Translations under genes and position numbers: made by a program | Assembly (NCBI GenBank): GCA_034670405.1 | Contig: JAXDDX010000165.1 | Location: 470,001 to 534,000, forward strand | Length of the DNA stretch: 64,000 nucleotides | Source: Hoplostethus atlanticus | Lineage: Eukaryota; Chordata; Actinopteri; Trachichthyiformes; Trachichthyidae | Direction of reading: 5' to 3' | Shown: one piece after another, positions 28,277 to 43,174 of the stretch | Position numbering within the stretch: the first letter of the stretch is position 1 | How the letters are laid out: each line of letters opens with the position of its first letter | Notes under the pieces: generated by a model | What the model was told of the DNA's origin: nothing | The model's input: the letters and a program-made list of their open reading frames with translations, nothing else | Database searches by the model: none

Positions 28277-31200
28277 TGCAAAAACAGACTCATCCCTTAA
28301 ATTCGCATCACTTGCGACACGGCCTCTCAACCAGACACGACAGTACAGGCTGCACATTCACAAGTTCAACTCTTTGGGGTGTACTTCCCTTCATTGAGAA
28401 TTCCACGACCAACTCCTGCCCTTAAATGTATAGCCTCCATCTGTAGCATAACAGATTGAGGTGAGAAACAAGATTAATGTGCCACGACAAATCAATCACA
28501 CACAGCCTTTGCCTTTACCGGAATTAGTTTTCTCACTCTTTTATTTTTCTTTTTATTATATATTTTTTTAAAACCATGAGCATAATTTATTTATTTATCT
28601 GATTGGATTATTATTTCCCTCCCTTTCAGTGGGGCCCAGAGGTTGCATGGCATAATGAAAGTGGGGTGGAAATGTGAAACCTTGTCATATGACATTGGCC
28701 TTGATTTACGGCGGCGAGTGCGGGACCGATAAAGTGAGTCTGCAAGCCTCGGGGGATGTTTTATCACTTAAGAGAATGGGAAAGATGAAGGGTTGAGGGG
28801 GGGCCTGCGTAGTGTCTGGCACGTGCACGTCTAGAATGATACAACCGGGATGGAGGGTTGCCAGTATCGCTTCTGGCTGCAGGTTCATAGCCGGGTCCTA
28901 AAAATTCAAAAGCCTGGGTACAAAATCTAATGTATCAAGAGAATTCAAGTTCCCACTTACAAGGAAAGTGCCCCTGAAAGTGGTTCGTGAAATGCTAGCT
29001 AGCTAAACACCGTGATGTGGCAGTACGATGTTTTATCAGATAAACCAGATACTTGCAAATAATGCACAGTAGGCTTAGAAAACCCTGGAAGGAATGACAC
29101 ACTACGACACACTGCGTGTTTTCACATCTTGTAGTATTATGTATGAACAAACTAATACAATCTCAAAGGATTAATTCTGGCTCATCCAGATGAATCGATG
29201 CCAGGACAAAGTATCTATTGCCATAAAAACATGAAAGAACGGCCTCTCGGCGCTGTTGAGAGCATAGATGCCCCCCTACCCACACATGCACACACAAAGG
29301 CACATAGACACCTCAGACGTGGCTTCCATGAGGAGCCCTTTTCGCCATAGGACAAATTAAAATGTCCCTTTGAGTTAAAGGGCAATTGGAGCCGGGATCA
29401 AGTCCAATCAATATGCAGCCACCTTGCCACAGAGTGGCACAAGGATCTGATAAGCTGTGGCAGAGAATAGGGGACTTCTGGATATGCCATTAAGGATTAG
29501 GCGACAAATAAATACAGGATCAGAGGCAGACGGACCAGAATGTAAAGATCCTTTTGACCTAGTGTCACCTCTGGCTTTCCCTCTTCCATTATCCCCCCTC
29601 CTTTTCTCTGCAAACATAAAAACTTTGGGGTGAAAGCCACCACGGGGAGCAACCGAGAGAGTCCTGAACAGATTGATGGAGGTTCTCCCGAAGGGTGTGG
29701 TGGCTAGTTCAATACTTCCTTTTCCAACCTCACCCTCTCTCCCTCTGCCTGGCCGACCATATTAGATTTTACGCGGACTCGTCCCGAGAGTGCAGTGCTA
29801 AATCAGTTTCCTGTTTCCCGGGCCCCAGAGCTCCTCAGTCTGAGTCAGACTCTGATGATTGTCCGAGAAATATATTTTTGGGGCAAGGGCAAGGTGATAG
29901 CAGTAGCCAATGGGGGTACGCGGCGTTCGGTTTCCGAGGGGAACCGAGCTGTGAACCAGACCTCGACACAAACCACTTTCTGGAAAAAACAGCGCTACGG
30001 TTTTATTTCAATTCACAACGCACGTTATAAACATTTCTCAAAGACCTATTAAATGGCGCACATCACCTTTGTAGACATACATTTTCATAAAAGCTCCTGT
30101 CTGCTTGTTGCTTGGACTCTATGCAAGACCAATCAAATATTTCACGTAACACCGGAGAATAGAAAATAGAGGAGTCAAGAAGCGACGGCAACTCATTAAA
30201 TTGTTAATACCTTTCAGGTTTTCAACAAAGGTCATTGTCATCCGACATCAGCGGACTTTGCCAGTGGAAATGAGCCTTTATTCTGCTTTCTATTCATCAT
30301 TTCATGTCATCTGGTTTCTGTTCCGGGGCCAAGGTGTTAAATGATTCTATGCATAATCAGTAATGGGCGGAGTTTCGGTGTCAGAGGTTACCCACTCCGC
30401 GCGAGGATCAAACGCTCTGGGGGTCAGTGTTCAGCTCATGAATTCATTTTGATCTCGCGTTTGATGACCCACACACTTGTATGTGTGTGTTCACATGTGT
30501 GTGCGGGGGGGAGAGAGAGAGGGCCGATCCTGGCTCAGAGCAGCGCTGTTAATTGCAGCTACTTAGGCAGATCAATGGGTGCTCTGCTCAGTATGCAGGG
30601 CCCCGGTGCTTACAGCAGACCAAGGGTCACTGTGACTTTAAAGCCTAAACTTTCAGCATTTTAATGAGGCTTTGGAAATCATAGCACAGGCCAAATGTGG
30701 CCAGACGCACACATACACACACACCACATCCTTCAGTGGTAAAACTAATCAGTGTTGAAGACCCTCGAGTCCGGCATGGCAGTATTAAAGAGCTGGACCC
30801 GGATCTTTAGTTGGAGCTGTGACCTTCAGATGTAACCGAGACCAGACGGACAACCAAAGCCACCATTCCGAACTATCCTCAATTTCTTCAAAACGACCAC
30901 CACCCAGGCGATAGAAAACCGTCGAGATTATACTATAAATCAAGGCCGAACTATTAAGAGAGAGGCCCTTCGGGGGGGCAGCTGGGTCTCACGAGTCTGC
31001 GTTGCATCGGATTGAAGCCCTGAGGGGCAACAAGGCCTTGCAGAGGGAGTCAAAACCTCCACTGGCCAAAGCCTGTAAAAGTGGGATCCATTAGAGCCAA
31101 CATGTCTACTCTTCCCCTTCAACTCCATGGTCCAGCAGAGCCAGAATGTCTGTTCTTCTTCCTCTTTCAGTATCAATGTATTATTCATGGCCAGCCCTCT

Positions 31201-33046
31201 GGCCCCATCAGACAGCCTTGTTAAATCTTCAGAGGGGTTCCTTTCTTTCTCTCCCCCACAACTCATTTTCAGCCCTCACAGAACATATAATATGGACACT
31301 GATTGAAAGAAATTTCCTTATGGGAAGAGCAACGCGCCAGGCCTTCATCTTTGCTCCCTTTTCTCTTGTCTTCTCATTCTCTTTGTCCCTTTTTAAATTT
31401 CTTTTCGAATGCATGTTTGTGCAAAAAAGACAATTTAACTCCAGTGGAAATAGATGTGATAACCTCATTCAAGCTCGGGGGGGGGGTGAAAAACATGAAG
31501 AAAAGTTTTTATAAGCACAAAATAATCAAAATAATAACATCTTTGGAAAATAACATCTTGGCATTCCTTACCGATCGATTGTCAAATGCGCACCTCCTCG
31601 ATCTTCACTCATCTCTTTTTCAAAGAGCGTAAAATCCGAGGGCAAGGGGGTCGGTTTGATTCAAGACGTGCTCATCCAAACTTCAATACCCATGCAAATC
31701 GGGAGTAACCTCCTTGGCTGCTCTGCCATGCTGTTTAATTTCCTTATACCAAAGAGAAAAACGTATAATATCCACACCGGTCTACACAGGAAGCAGAGTC
31801 CCTATGGTCATGATAGTCACATCAAACGGTGTGTTCTGTCTGTGAGTGACACGGATACAGTTTAGGCCTTGGTGGCGATCGGTCGTATTAATCCCACTTC
31901 ACATCGGAGTAGCATCCATACTGTTTTTCTATTTGACATTTCAGTGACTAGTGATCGCTATGGGGACACGCTCTCATCAAACGAGCAAGCCATGTAGCTG
32001 CTTTCGAGAGATGGTTTAGATGTATTTCATCTATACGTGTTTATAACAATAACTCATTTAAACTACATCTAACCTGCAGAACTGCCACTTGTTCTGCGAC
32101 CGATCCCAGTATCAGTGAGATGCATTGCTCTTGCTAAACAACTCCTGGTGGGTGTAGACAAAGTCACAAGGAGCAAAGCGATAAGACTCGAGCTGCCCTG
32201 TAGAACGATGCTGATGAGGAAAACCACCTACAGCCTAACAGCTTGGATTATTGAATGTTTGCAGCAGCGCACACGACAAAATGACCCACACGGGAATAAA
32301 CTGCTTGTTTGACTGAAGTGAAGCAAAAGACAAATACGGTAGTTAGTAAAGCAAAGGCCCTTGTTGCTCTTTTTCTCCTGTCCTGTGTCTTTTTCTGTCA
32401 CACCGAAACCAACATGACACCCTACCGTCATCCACAATGAAGAATGCTGAACACGCACACACACATACACACGCACAGACTGTGTGCAGACTTCTCTATG
32501 AGTGTAATTGTCTGCAGTGGGTATTGGATTGTTGGTTAACGGGAGAAAAACAAACAAGTTTCCAAGGTCACTCTTGAGAGTGGCAGTGGCAATTGAGCCC
32601 TCCCTGTAGATCCATAAAAGACAACTATAAACAAATGCCAATAATAACCCGGGGGGCGATTACAACAACATCAACGCATCACCCCTCTCTTCTTGGGGAG
32701 GCCTGAGAGCGAGAGAGAGAGAGAGAGAGGTGAGAAAGGAGAGACCATCACATTGTCAGAGAGGGCAGGCAGGTGGAAAGCAGTCGGCAATGAGCGGAGG
32801 GCAGAAAAAGGAGGTGAAGGGCATGAAAGAGATCTGGGAGAGTGTATTAGCGTGGCTTTGAACTTTCACGGCGAAAACATGGCCGCCCTGACACGTCATT
32901 TCATCTCAGGCTTTGTGCAAAATGTGGGGTGAGGAAATTTCACTTTTTTTTTTTTTGCAACGCAGTTTCACTTGTTTCCGGTATATTTTGGGACATACGT
33001 TGAACCGTTTAACTCTCTCTCCTTCTCTGTCTGTCTCAGTCTCTCT

Positions 33047-33052
<6 letters not shown>

Positions 33053-33098
<46 letters not shown>
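33053..33098. repeat. CT microsatellite
   Basis: CT run of about 22 units in a longer pyrimidine tract. Confidence 0.95.
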
Positions 33099-33099
<1 letters not shown>

Positions 33100-33972
33100 G
33101 TGTTTGTGTGTACGAGCTGTTTGTTTTTCAGAGCGTGTGTGAGATGGCGCGGTATGCGAGGAGACAGGTGAAACCATGCTAATGATATTGAACCTGGCAA
33201 CACTGTCAAATCCCCCAAACACAGCCTGCACATTGTATTCCCTTGATACCAGCACATCCTGAAATAACCACATTGTTATGTTGTTATGTTAGGAGAAAGG
33301 CATCTGCGGGTTTGTGTGTGTGTGTGTCTCCATTTGTATTTGTTTTTTGTTGTATGTGTGTGTGCGAGTGTGTGCGTGTGCGTTATGAAGTTCACAGGAG
33401 CATATGTGCACATATATGCACAATAACAACCATCAGCCCTTTGTGTTCAAGGTTACTATCTTAATTGGACGCCATACCAAAAGGTTTCTTTCTCTGTTTT
33501 TTGGTTAACAACTGACACTTTTATCAGTCTTTTAAGCAGAGATTTGTCTTTTGGGACCGCACACTATTCATAACCTGCTGTTGCTGATGGAAAGCGCGGG
33601 CAAAGGACTCTCAAGGTGATGGAGATTTCACTCGGATTGATAAATTGCATTTTACGCACCATTAATCAAATATATAAAGAACATGAACAATGGGACGGAA
33701 ATGTGCAAACATTACCTCTTTTTTTTTTTTGCCGGATTGATCTTTGCCGTCGGGTTTTTCATCCTGATGATGTATCACTTTTAGAATGCTGACCTCGAAT
33801 GACTGGTGCTGGTTTGAGTAAATACTAAACATTTTTATTTTTTTATGTTTGAGGAACATGCGGTCATTAAATGCATGCATGATTTAACAGCAGCCCATCA
33901 GTAAGAGCAACTTACCGGCATTCATAAAAAAACAAAATGGCATTTGTGTTGCTATGCAATCTGCTCCTGTGC

Positions 33973-33974
<2 letters not shown>

Positions 33975-34005
<31 letters not shown>
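33975..34005. repeat. poly-T tract
   Basis: 31 consecutive T; could be the tail of a minus-strand retroposed element, but no body is recognisable next to it. Confidence 0.9.
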
Positions 34006-34009
<4 letters not shown>

Positions 34010-36714
34010 GGAGGCGCCGAATAGTGCCGAGTCAGAAGTTTCCCATTAAAACAATAAGCCCCAAGGCTCCCAAGCACTAAAGGGTGGTACGGTGCATAAA
34101 GGTTGACATAAAATATAAAGCAACCTAATTAACTACAAGTGGGAAGCATATACAAAGCAATAACAACCATAAAACCCCCATCTAACGCATTCATAAAACA
34201 TCAGCGTCTATTTTTTAAGTGGGCGCGTTTGAGGGATACGAGGGGTTGAAAATATCATTCATCTCTCAGCATTGTTGGGTCTTTTTTTTTTTTCTTTCTT
34301 TGCACTGCTCTTCACTCAAGACCAAAGGCAATTCTTCACACGACAGTCTGCTTGAATCAACCCGAGGATGAGTGTGAGAAAACACAAGCCAGGGGAGGAT
34401 TGATGACAGGGAGACACTCTAACCACTCCAAAGTGAATGGAAAAGAACATTTGCCATCTCTTGTACTTGTACATCATTTTTTTTTTGGATTCAATGGCTA
34501 CTACCCACACACTTCAGCACCACTCTAGTTCACCTACTCCTCTACGAAACTACTATTTTGGCGCTCTCATCTCCCGCGATGGCCTCCACATCTTTTACCA
34601 CTGTTTTTCAGTGATTTCTTACTCTAGCTACTCAACTCCCACTTGCGAGTGCTTTTCTGGCATCGTTTCACGTGGAGTGAAAGGAGTCTTTTCTGAGCAG
34701 GATTAACAGTAAAATCTCATTTGGAGGAATATAATGCCTTAGAATGAGTTGAGTTTGATTGGAGCGAAATGAATAAACGCCATGCGATTCATCGCAGTTG
34801 CGTGGCAACATTCTCCCAAGTGATCACGCCACGCCATGCAATAACCACTTGACTCTCTCCTGATGCAAATCCAGTTTATTGGCTGGGGCTCACAGGGAAA
34901 AGAACCAGTGGGGAGAGTTGGTACACTGGAGCGTCAATCCCCGAGACCTGTGAGGTAAAAAGCCTTACTGTACGAACATGATCAGTCAACAGCAGCCGAG
35001 ACAGAGAGACAAATGACGGATCTGAATGTTACTCTCCCAAGGTAGCGAAGCCACAATGCCTGCATGAGGAAATTCAATCTACTGTAGTGTATTTCTCTGG
35101 TTTACATGCTATGGTGTATGCTAGCAAAATTATTTTCTATGGACCATCATATGGACTTTGTTTTTGTTTATTCACACAGTTCTATTGTTGTTTTCTCTGC
35201 CAATATGTTTGCAATTTGAATTCATTTCTATTCAGAGCTGATTATCGGTCTTTTCAGTTAGCATCGCAAACAGCCTTCAAACATCTGATTGCTTTCTAAA
35301 TTTACTTTACTCCATAATTTTCTAATCTCCATTTTGTGTGCCTCTTTCGTGATAATTCCCGTTGTAGTTTAGGGCTCGTACCGAAGAGGCAGATTGTCCC
35401 TGCTTGTGATGTAAAAGTGATTTTCCCGTCCTGATTGTTGAGCCACATGTTTGGCCTGTCTCCGGCACGCACTAATGAGCCAATCAGACGCTCCGAACGA
35501 GGACAGTGGACAAAAACCGCAGATGGACATCTGGTGTCTCTGTTCGCTCCCTCCCTTTCATCTCATGGACTTTTCTGTCCCTTGTGGTATTACTCGCATG
35601 TATCTATCTATCCATCTCTCTCTTGCTTCATACAGAATTGACCTCTGTCATTTTTCCAGCTTTTTCCGCTGCCAACCCACCATCTCGGTGAGGTTTTGCG
35701 AGGATGGATGTGAGGTTTAAGATGTCATGAAAGGAGGATGGCACGGGGTGAGATAGAAGGTTTTCACGATGGGACGGGGGGAAGGGGGAAAAAAAAAAGA
35801 AAAGAAGAGAGCTGAGTAGCTTTCTGAGCACGTAGGGGATGAGTCATCTTATCGAGAACTGCCAAAACTCAACCACAACCTCTGCTTTCAATGCCTTTCC
35901 ATCCGCATTTTCCCGCTAGCTGTCCGCCCCTCGTTTGCCAAAGAGCCCTGTGTTTTTTTGTTTTCTGTTCATTAGTTTGAGGGTCGCTGACAAGACCGTT
36001 ATGCACCCATTCAAAGACTCTTCTAAATGTATGAAATGAAAAATCAACGGATGCAAAAAAAAAAACAGGAAGAGGAGCCCTCTTTTCCATGTCGGTTGGC
36101 CCTTTATCTGGCATTCACGCTTCTTTTTTTTAGAGATTAGTCTGTTCTCTCTCTTTCTCCATGGCTCCCTGTAATCCCTCCCTCTGTCTTAGTCCACTGC
36201 TCCCTGCCTACTTCTGAGACAATATATAATGCACAAAGGCACCACATACAATATTCTCCTTCGTTTCTTTCTCTCTCTCTCTAGCTCTTTCAAATGGATC
36301 AGAAGAGGAAAAACAAAATGGCAAGGTGGTAAGAGAAATGAAATCTCAGCGATCGGTACACCTGCTATGTCCTATATCTAGTGGCTGCTGTCTGATTTAG
36401 GGCAGCAGAATAGATGCAGAAAGTATCCCACAGACTTGATTGTCAAAGTCAGATTAGACGGGCGGATTGACAGCCTAGGCCAATCTCACATCTAGATTGC
36501 CAGCTCTGCTTAGAAAGTGATGGTGAAATGAATCTTTTTAAACCCGCCGCTCTGTGCTGCCAAGTAACTGAGAGCAGGGCTTTGATGGCAGCCATTCTGC
36601 CCGTGCTGATAGGGATATCTGGTAGAGTCCAGCTGAGGGAACTCAAAAAAAAAAAACACAACACAAACACAAACACACACATAAATTCAGGAAGAAGCAT
36701 GCAAGAATCTGCTG

Positions 36715-36860
36715 TGCTGAAGTGTCCTTGAGCAGAAACCTGAAACCCCTACCAGCTCCATGGGATGTAGCTGACCCTGACCTCTGACCTCCCTGTGGAG
36801 GTGTGCCAAAAAAAAAAAGAAAAAATGATTTCCCGACGGGGATCAAATAAAGTTTCACAT
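36715..36860 (+). mobile_element. probable SINE fragment
   Basis: Contains gctgaagtgtccttgagcag and, after an A-rich stretch, gggatcaaataaagtttcac, both typical of fish SINEs. The tRNA-like head is not visible. Confidence 0.5.
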
Positions 36861-37338
36861 TATTAGACATATAGCACACATAGACATGGGCATACGTGTT
36901 TCTTCTGCTCAGATTGGGCTCGTGGGTGTGTTTTGCTCTCAATCTGTTAAAAGCAAACTTTGATCCTCTTTCCGTATGTTCCACTAAACTTCAAACAGAC
37001 CAGGCAGATTTAAGCCTTTAAGTTGTCCGGGGCAAAGTGGAAATGGGCCAAGTGCTCTTTCCATTATACAAGGGGAGTGGAGATATTCACCCTGGCTGAT
37101 AGAGCCTGATCTCTTCCATTAGCCTTTATTGGTCTCCCCGTCGGAAACCATTCGGGGGAGATAACATGCGCTCGTATAGTCTTTTTTGGTTATATACTTT
37201 ATTCAGGTTTCCGCTTTATTCTTTTTTCTTGCCCGGTGTTGAGAGAAGGGAATCGTATAGGTAAATATTAAAGTCATCAATCCCGCACACCAGAGGGATA
37301 GAGGACAGAAAACACCGCTAGCATGAGTGTGTGTGTGT

Positions 37339-37369
37339 GAGAGAAGAGAAGAGAAGAGAAGAAGAGAAG
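37339..37369. repeat. GAGAA pentanucleotide repeat
   Basis: About six GAAGA/GAGAA units. Confidence 0.8.
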
Positions 37370-39234
37370 ACCTCTGTATTTTATACATCACCCATGACCA
37401 TGACTGATTCGTCATAAAACCGCCATCCAATTAAAAGAGGTCTCTCCATCTGATTCCTCCTGAGTCAGCGCTGACCTTTCACCTCCCCCTCACCTCAGCT
37501 GTGATATATCCACCCCCCTCCGCTCACTGCAGGTGTGTGTTACGATACCAGACGGTAGAGAGCATCCATTAACTACCTGACTGTAACTCAACAAGGTTTC
37601 TATAGGAGGAAATGTAACCATATGCTATATATCATCTGGTGAAACAGTTAAGAGCCACAGTTGGCCACATCGTGATGCCATTACTCTTTGTGTCGGAGTG
37701 GTCTCGGGGTATAGACGGTCTGTAAATCTGAACTGTTATGATGTACAACTAAATTGTGAAGGGATTGCTTTCATGCCCTGTGGTTTATGAGCAAACATAT
37801 ATGTGGAACAAACACAGCCCTAAAAGGTTATTGGTTAAAGGATGACACTATTGAGTGAGGGAGTGTTGGCTCTATTGAGAGTTTGGAAGTCCGTTTTGTA
37901 ACATGTCAAAAAAATCTGCCAAATTTTGTAGCCTCCTGAAAATAAAACCTTTCAGGAACCTACCTAAGCTATCTATCTTTCCCCAAAACCATGTTATAAG
38001 ACATAGAAGACATAAAAACAGAAGCTGATGCTAAGTCAGCTCCCCGCTCCCTCCCAGTGCAATCCATTCACTATGTAAACACCACACTGAGCGATAACCA
38101 GTGATGAACGTATTCGCAAAGATGAATTATCCATTGAGAGATACGCTGGAAACTCTTAAACAATGCTGAAGGGGCACTTTTGAACCTTATTGGAGTCGGT
38201 GGGAAAGTACTCAGCACAGTGAATGGGCTGAGAAGAAGGTAAATGGCAAGGCGAAAGAACACGATGAACTGTAAAGTATATGTAGAAATGTCTGAATGCT
38301 CTTTTAATGCTGCTGCTATCAACAGTAGTTTCACCACCAAGTACCATTTCCAGAGTGACCTATAAAAAAGAAGAAAAAATAAATATCTCATTGATCGCTC
38401 TCAATTAAATGATGGTGTGGGGAAAGGAAACCTTTTTACCTGCTAAACAGTGGGCCATTTGAAAAACAACTGTTCAACGCCCCCTCCCTGAAATCAATCT
38501 GCTTTAAACCTGCTGTTACCAAGTAAAATACATAATGCAAGGGAGGGAGCAAATCGATCTCGCACTGCAATTACATCCCCATGGCTAGTTTTACTCTGGG
38601 CTTGTTTAAGACTTGTAATGAGACAAATTTTAAATGTTGATGCATGCAAGCGTGGACGTGTGCAGGTTTGCACGTTTGTACATTTAGCAGATCTCGGCGG
38701 GAAGTATACTGGTCTTTCACCGCCGCTGAGAAAAGTTCCGCCCTACTGTAGGATATATATAAAATCTGGGTCCGTGGAGGACATTGCAGTGGTTGCAGTA
38801 TGTGGGTAGACACATCACCTCCATCCTCATTCCCTCACTGTGTGGATTAATGACGCCTTAATAGCCCAGGTCATTAGGCCGGGTGGTCATTGACTAGATT
38901 GCACAGCCCTGAAGATTCTGCCACGATAATAGAAATATATAACCCGCTATATGGACGTAATGTAAAGCAGTGAGCCCAGAACTCTGACTGCTGACATCAT
39001 GCGTCACACAATCTATTCTATTCTTTTCTATTCTATTCTGTTTCTTTTCTTTTCAATGGCCGAAGCTAACGATATGAAACCTCACCTCAGCCAGACACCC
39101 TTGAATTCTGCCTCCAGGAACTGCAAGCTGCTGATACAATGACAGTCAAGGAAGTGTAAACATGGCTTCATTTCACAACAATTACCCAAGAGTCATTAGA
39201 CTGGAAGTACATAAATCATTCCCTCGGCATGTAC

Positions 39235-39237
<3 letters not shown>

Positions 39238-39282
<45 letters not shown>
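39238..39282. repeat. CA microsatellite
   Basis: CA run of about 22 units with interrupted CA stretches to 39390. Confidence 0.95.
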
Positions 39283-39289
<7 letters not shown>

Positions 39290-40886
39290 ACAGACCGTAT
39301 GAATGTGTGCACACACAGAAACACACTCATTCACGGACAAACAACTGACTCAGGAAGATACAAAGGCGCACACACGCACACACACAGACAAACACTCTCT
39401 GTCACGGTTCTAACCCTGTTAAATGACTAGTATTAATCACCTTTCTCTGTCTCCATGGTGATTATGAACACATTAATCAGCAACATGTCTGCCAGCTAGA
39501 ATTGAGCATGCCGCGATGAACAAGGGATGGAGAGCAACGAGTGGAGAGAGAGGTGCACGAGTGGGGGGGGGGGAAACACGGGAGAGAATGGAGAGGTAGG
39601 GTGTGTGTGTGTGTGTAACATCACGATAAACAAGTTCATGCCACCCAGCTTGGAAATAGCAGCAGATGTGAAGAGTGTAATAAGAGGCGGTGTTCAAATA
39701 TAGACAGAAGCTGTTTCATCATGCCAGGCCACCCACACCACCCTTCTGTGCCCCTGAGCAACGTTTGTTGTTTGAACGGTCACACATCAAGACGCCGCCT
39801 ACCTTCTTCTTCCGCCCACTGGAAAAATAGCTAGGCGTATATAGCGCATCTCCTCAGGAAGGCGGATGGGCATGTGGTAGGTGTGTGTGTGTGTGTGCGT
39901 GAGACTAAAAGTGAATCCTGGCGCTGTTAGTGAACCCACACTACATTATGACATAGAATTCCCCAAAGGCCGAACTTCCTTCCATTAAAACTTGCTGACA
40001 GCTTTGTCATCACCCATCACTGCCTTGCTGGCTCCATTAGCCCCCCCCTTCCTCCCCAAAAACACACACACACACTCACACACACACACACACCTCCAAC
40101 CCCCCCGACACATACAACCCCAACACACACCTCTGTCTGCTTGCTGCTGACAGTTCAGAGTCAATCCTTTTTGCCAGACCTCAGCATTAAATCTTTTTCC
40201 CCCTCATCCTGCTATGTAAAACCCCTGAAATCCACCGTTACCGGTGCGTTCATGTGCACAAACTACTGTATATGCACAGGCGTGTAACACACATAACTAA
40301 AGAAGCAGACATTTGAACACACGCACACGTAAGGGATGCATTTTGTTTCAGCAGGTATTTGGCTATAGCCCGCTGCGCGCTACATCACTCAACTCCCCTT
40401 CTCATCTTTTAGCCTTCTTATCATTTTTGCGGCAAGCTTTTAAGTACTCATCTGCTGAACAAACAGACTTTACTTTCCTCTTACAAAATAGACCCGTTGA
40501 AATTGCACAGTAATTGGTATTCATTTCACCCAAAAAAATTCAAAATAGTGAGGCACCGTAATGAGAACGACAGCAGTATTGCTCCTAACATCAGTTAATT
40601 GGGACAGGGGCAGCCTAATGGCGCCACTGTCGTTAATTTCTCTCTCATTAATATTGGCACCTGAAGCAGGAAGCACTTAAGAGGAAAAGAAATGGGAAGT
40701 GGGGGGTGGATGGGTGGATAAAGTAGCTTTGACAGCAACTATATTTCTAATGAGTGTATGATTGGGCAAAATTGTAGAGGTAAGATGTGTTTTACGCCAC
40801 ATCCCTCATGTTTGGTGAAAGGTGGTGGCGAAAGGTAGCCGAGAGGCGTCGTATCTTACTCCGCGTGACATCGCTATAGGGATTTT

Positions 40887-41671
40887 CCCTGCTGGAAAAT
40901 CCGGCCTGAGCTGGTCGCCAGCTTAAACTAGGTTTTGGAACAAGCTACCAACATTAGCTGACCAGCAGGAGTTGATAGCTGGTCTACGGTGGTCAACGGT
41001 AAACCAGCTGTCACAAGATCTAGCTTGAGGTGGACCGACCTGGCTTCACCAGCTCAAGCCAGCAAGGGAAATACAAATACACTCACACGTATGGGCAATA
41101 AAGAGTCTTCAATCCACCTGACTTGCATGTCTTTGGACTGTGGGAGGAAACCCACGGGAACTCCACACAGAAAGGACCAGGGCCGAGTTTCAAACCCAGG
41201 ACCTTCTTGCTGCGACAGTGCTAACCCACTGAGCCACCGTGCCATGATAATAGAATAGATTGTAATAGAAAACAAAAACAATGATACAATCAAAGTGGTC
41301 ATCAAAATCATTAAGTGGACCTTTTCAGTTTTTTGTTAATTGTCTATGTGGTAAAATGAAGTACATTCATAAGACAGGTTTCTATTTATTTATATAGAAC
41401 GACAAAATGGAGCCTAACAACACAGCTTCTCATAACTACTGCAATCAAGATTTCAACCCTCAGTCATCTTGACTAAAAAAGGTCCATCAGCCCCACTCAA
41501 TAACCAGTTACCAAGAAATAAACAGCAAGACCAGTTAATGACCAACTAGACCAGCTCAGGACCAGCTCGGCCAAACTGGCGAACCAGCTCAAAAGCAGCT
41601 TACAACCAGCTTGGCCAGCTCACGGCAGCTACGGTTCCAAGCCGGTCTCAGCTGGATTTTACACAGCAGGG
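40887..41671. mobile_element. inverted-repeat MITE rich in CCAGCT
   Basis: The ends mirror each other: left ccctgctggaaaatccggcc, right end in reverse ccctgctgtgtaaaatccag. Both arms hold many scattered agctggt/accagct words in opposite orientation. About 785 bp, with another repeat at 41105-41245 apparently inserted inside. No open frame of note. Confidence 0.75.
41105..41245 (+). repeat. dispersed fish repeat nested in the CCAGCT element
   Basis: Contains gcatgtctttggactgtggg, then ggaaaccca, aactccacacagaaagga and ttgctgcgacagtgctaacc to gagccaccgtgcc. I recognise this as a common teleost interspersed repeat but cannot name its family with certainty. Confidence 0.7.
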
Positions 41672-43174
41672 GGTTCCTACAGTCGATTAAAAGATGAAAA
41701 CAACCCCCCCGCCCCTGATTTCAGAGGCAACTGTGCATCTTAAAATTTGTTTTCCCTTGTTGTTACTAGCAGATACCTTACCGGCGCCTTTGTAAACTGG
41801 AAACTGTGGTGAGATTTCAGTTCATTTGCTTTACTTATTTTGTCAAGGCATTTTTTTCAAGCCCATGAGTTTGCGTGATTGCAAGTAAAGTCAACAAATT
41901 ACATTTTGCAGTGTAGAATCAGTGGCAAAACAGCAATTTACAGCACCATGGATGCTAACTAAATATATTATATGAAACGTTTCAATCAGCTTTCTAAATA
42001 CGGTCATGCAGAGGGAAATTACCACGATATTGCTTGTTTGGATGCAGGGGAAATACTTGCTGCACTCTGCACCTAGACTGTTTATTAGCAGTTATTTTCC
42101 TGGGATTATGTAATTAGGAAGCTACAAAGGATCCAGCAGGTTTCCACACAGCCTGGATTTCGTTGTGTGCAAGGGATGATGCTGCTGTATGCATGTCATC
42201 CTGAGAGCTGAGAGCTTTAATGGAAGGCAGAGAGAGTCAGGTCAGGGTATAGAGATCATGGCGCCGCAATCTAAAGCCAGCACTGATACTAAAAACGAAT
42301 CATCGTCATCATTGTTATCGTCACAATCAAAGTCTAATGACTCTGAGTGTCACACAGCGATGTCTGGCCACGTTTTGTCAATGAAAATGACAATTCACTT
42401 TAGTTGTTCATTGTGTCGTTACATTTTTGCCTCTGACATGTAAAAAAAACCGCCAAAAATACGCAGCGCCACGAAACCAAGCAGATTTTAATCACAGTTG
42501 AATCTCAACGCAGTGGAAAAAGACGACATGAAGGCAAACGTGGGATGTGGAAAAAAAAGGTCTTTACTAAAGAAATGATAAACAACTAAAGATAAGAAAA
42601 GATCATTTATACCTTGTGGACCTGAGTCGTATTTAATCGTACTGCCTGCTCATGGCGGCATTGTGCCAATGCAGACTGACATTGTGTTGTCGGTGTAAAA
42701 AGGAAAAAAAGCACTGCAAAGGAAAACACTGACAGAAACAACCCACCTTGAATTTTGATCACAAGCTCGACAACACCAAGAGTTCACCTATATCTCATGA
42801 CTCTCGGGACTACATTATCGTAAAAATATCTGCTTTCATGTAGTTGATACCTCTGGGCCATCAGGGCATCAAACACCCAGCATGCCTCAGCCTTTTTCTG
42901 TGGTGGATGTGATTACAGTAGCTGTGACAAACTCCTTGTGTTGACTGTCAATCAGCATCAGCCTCTCTCCGACAGACAGACAGAGAGCCCTGCAGTAACA
43001 CAGTCTCGCTGGGTAAATATGTCGCTGTCCTGAGTGAGAGGGACAAGGCCCTGAGGTGGAGCCATGCCCGGGTCAATACGGGCCTGTCCTGGGTTGAAAT
43101 AGGTCAAAGACACCGAAGGGAAATTAAACAAATGGCTGGTTATCAAACATTTGCCTGTGTCAAGTGCATTTTCC

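Noticed and set aside
33975-34005. Poly-T as the tail of a processed pseudogene
   Set aside because: No gene-like sequence or target duplication could be recognised beside it.
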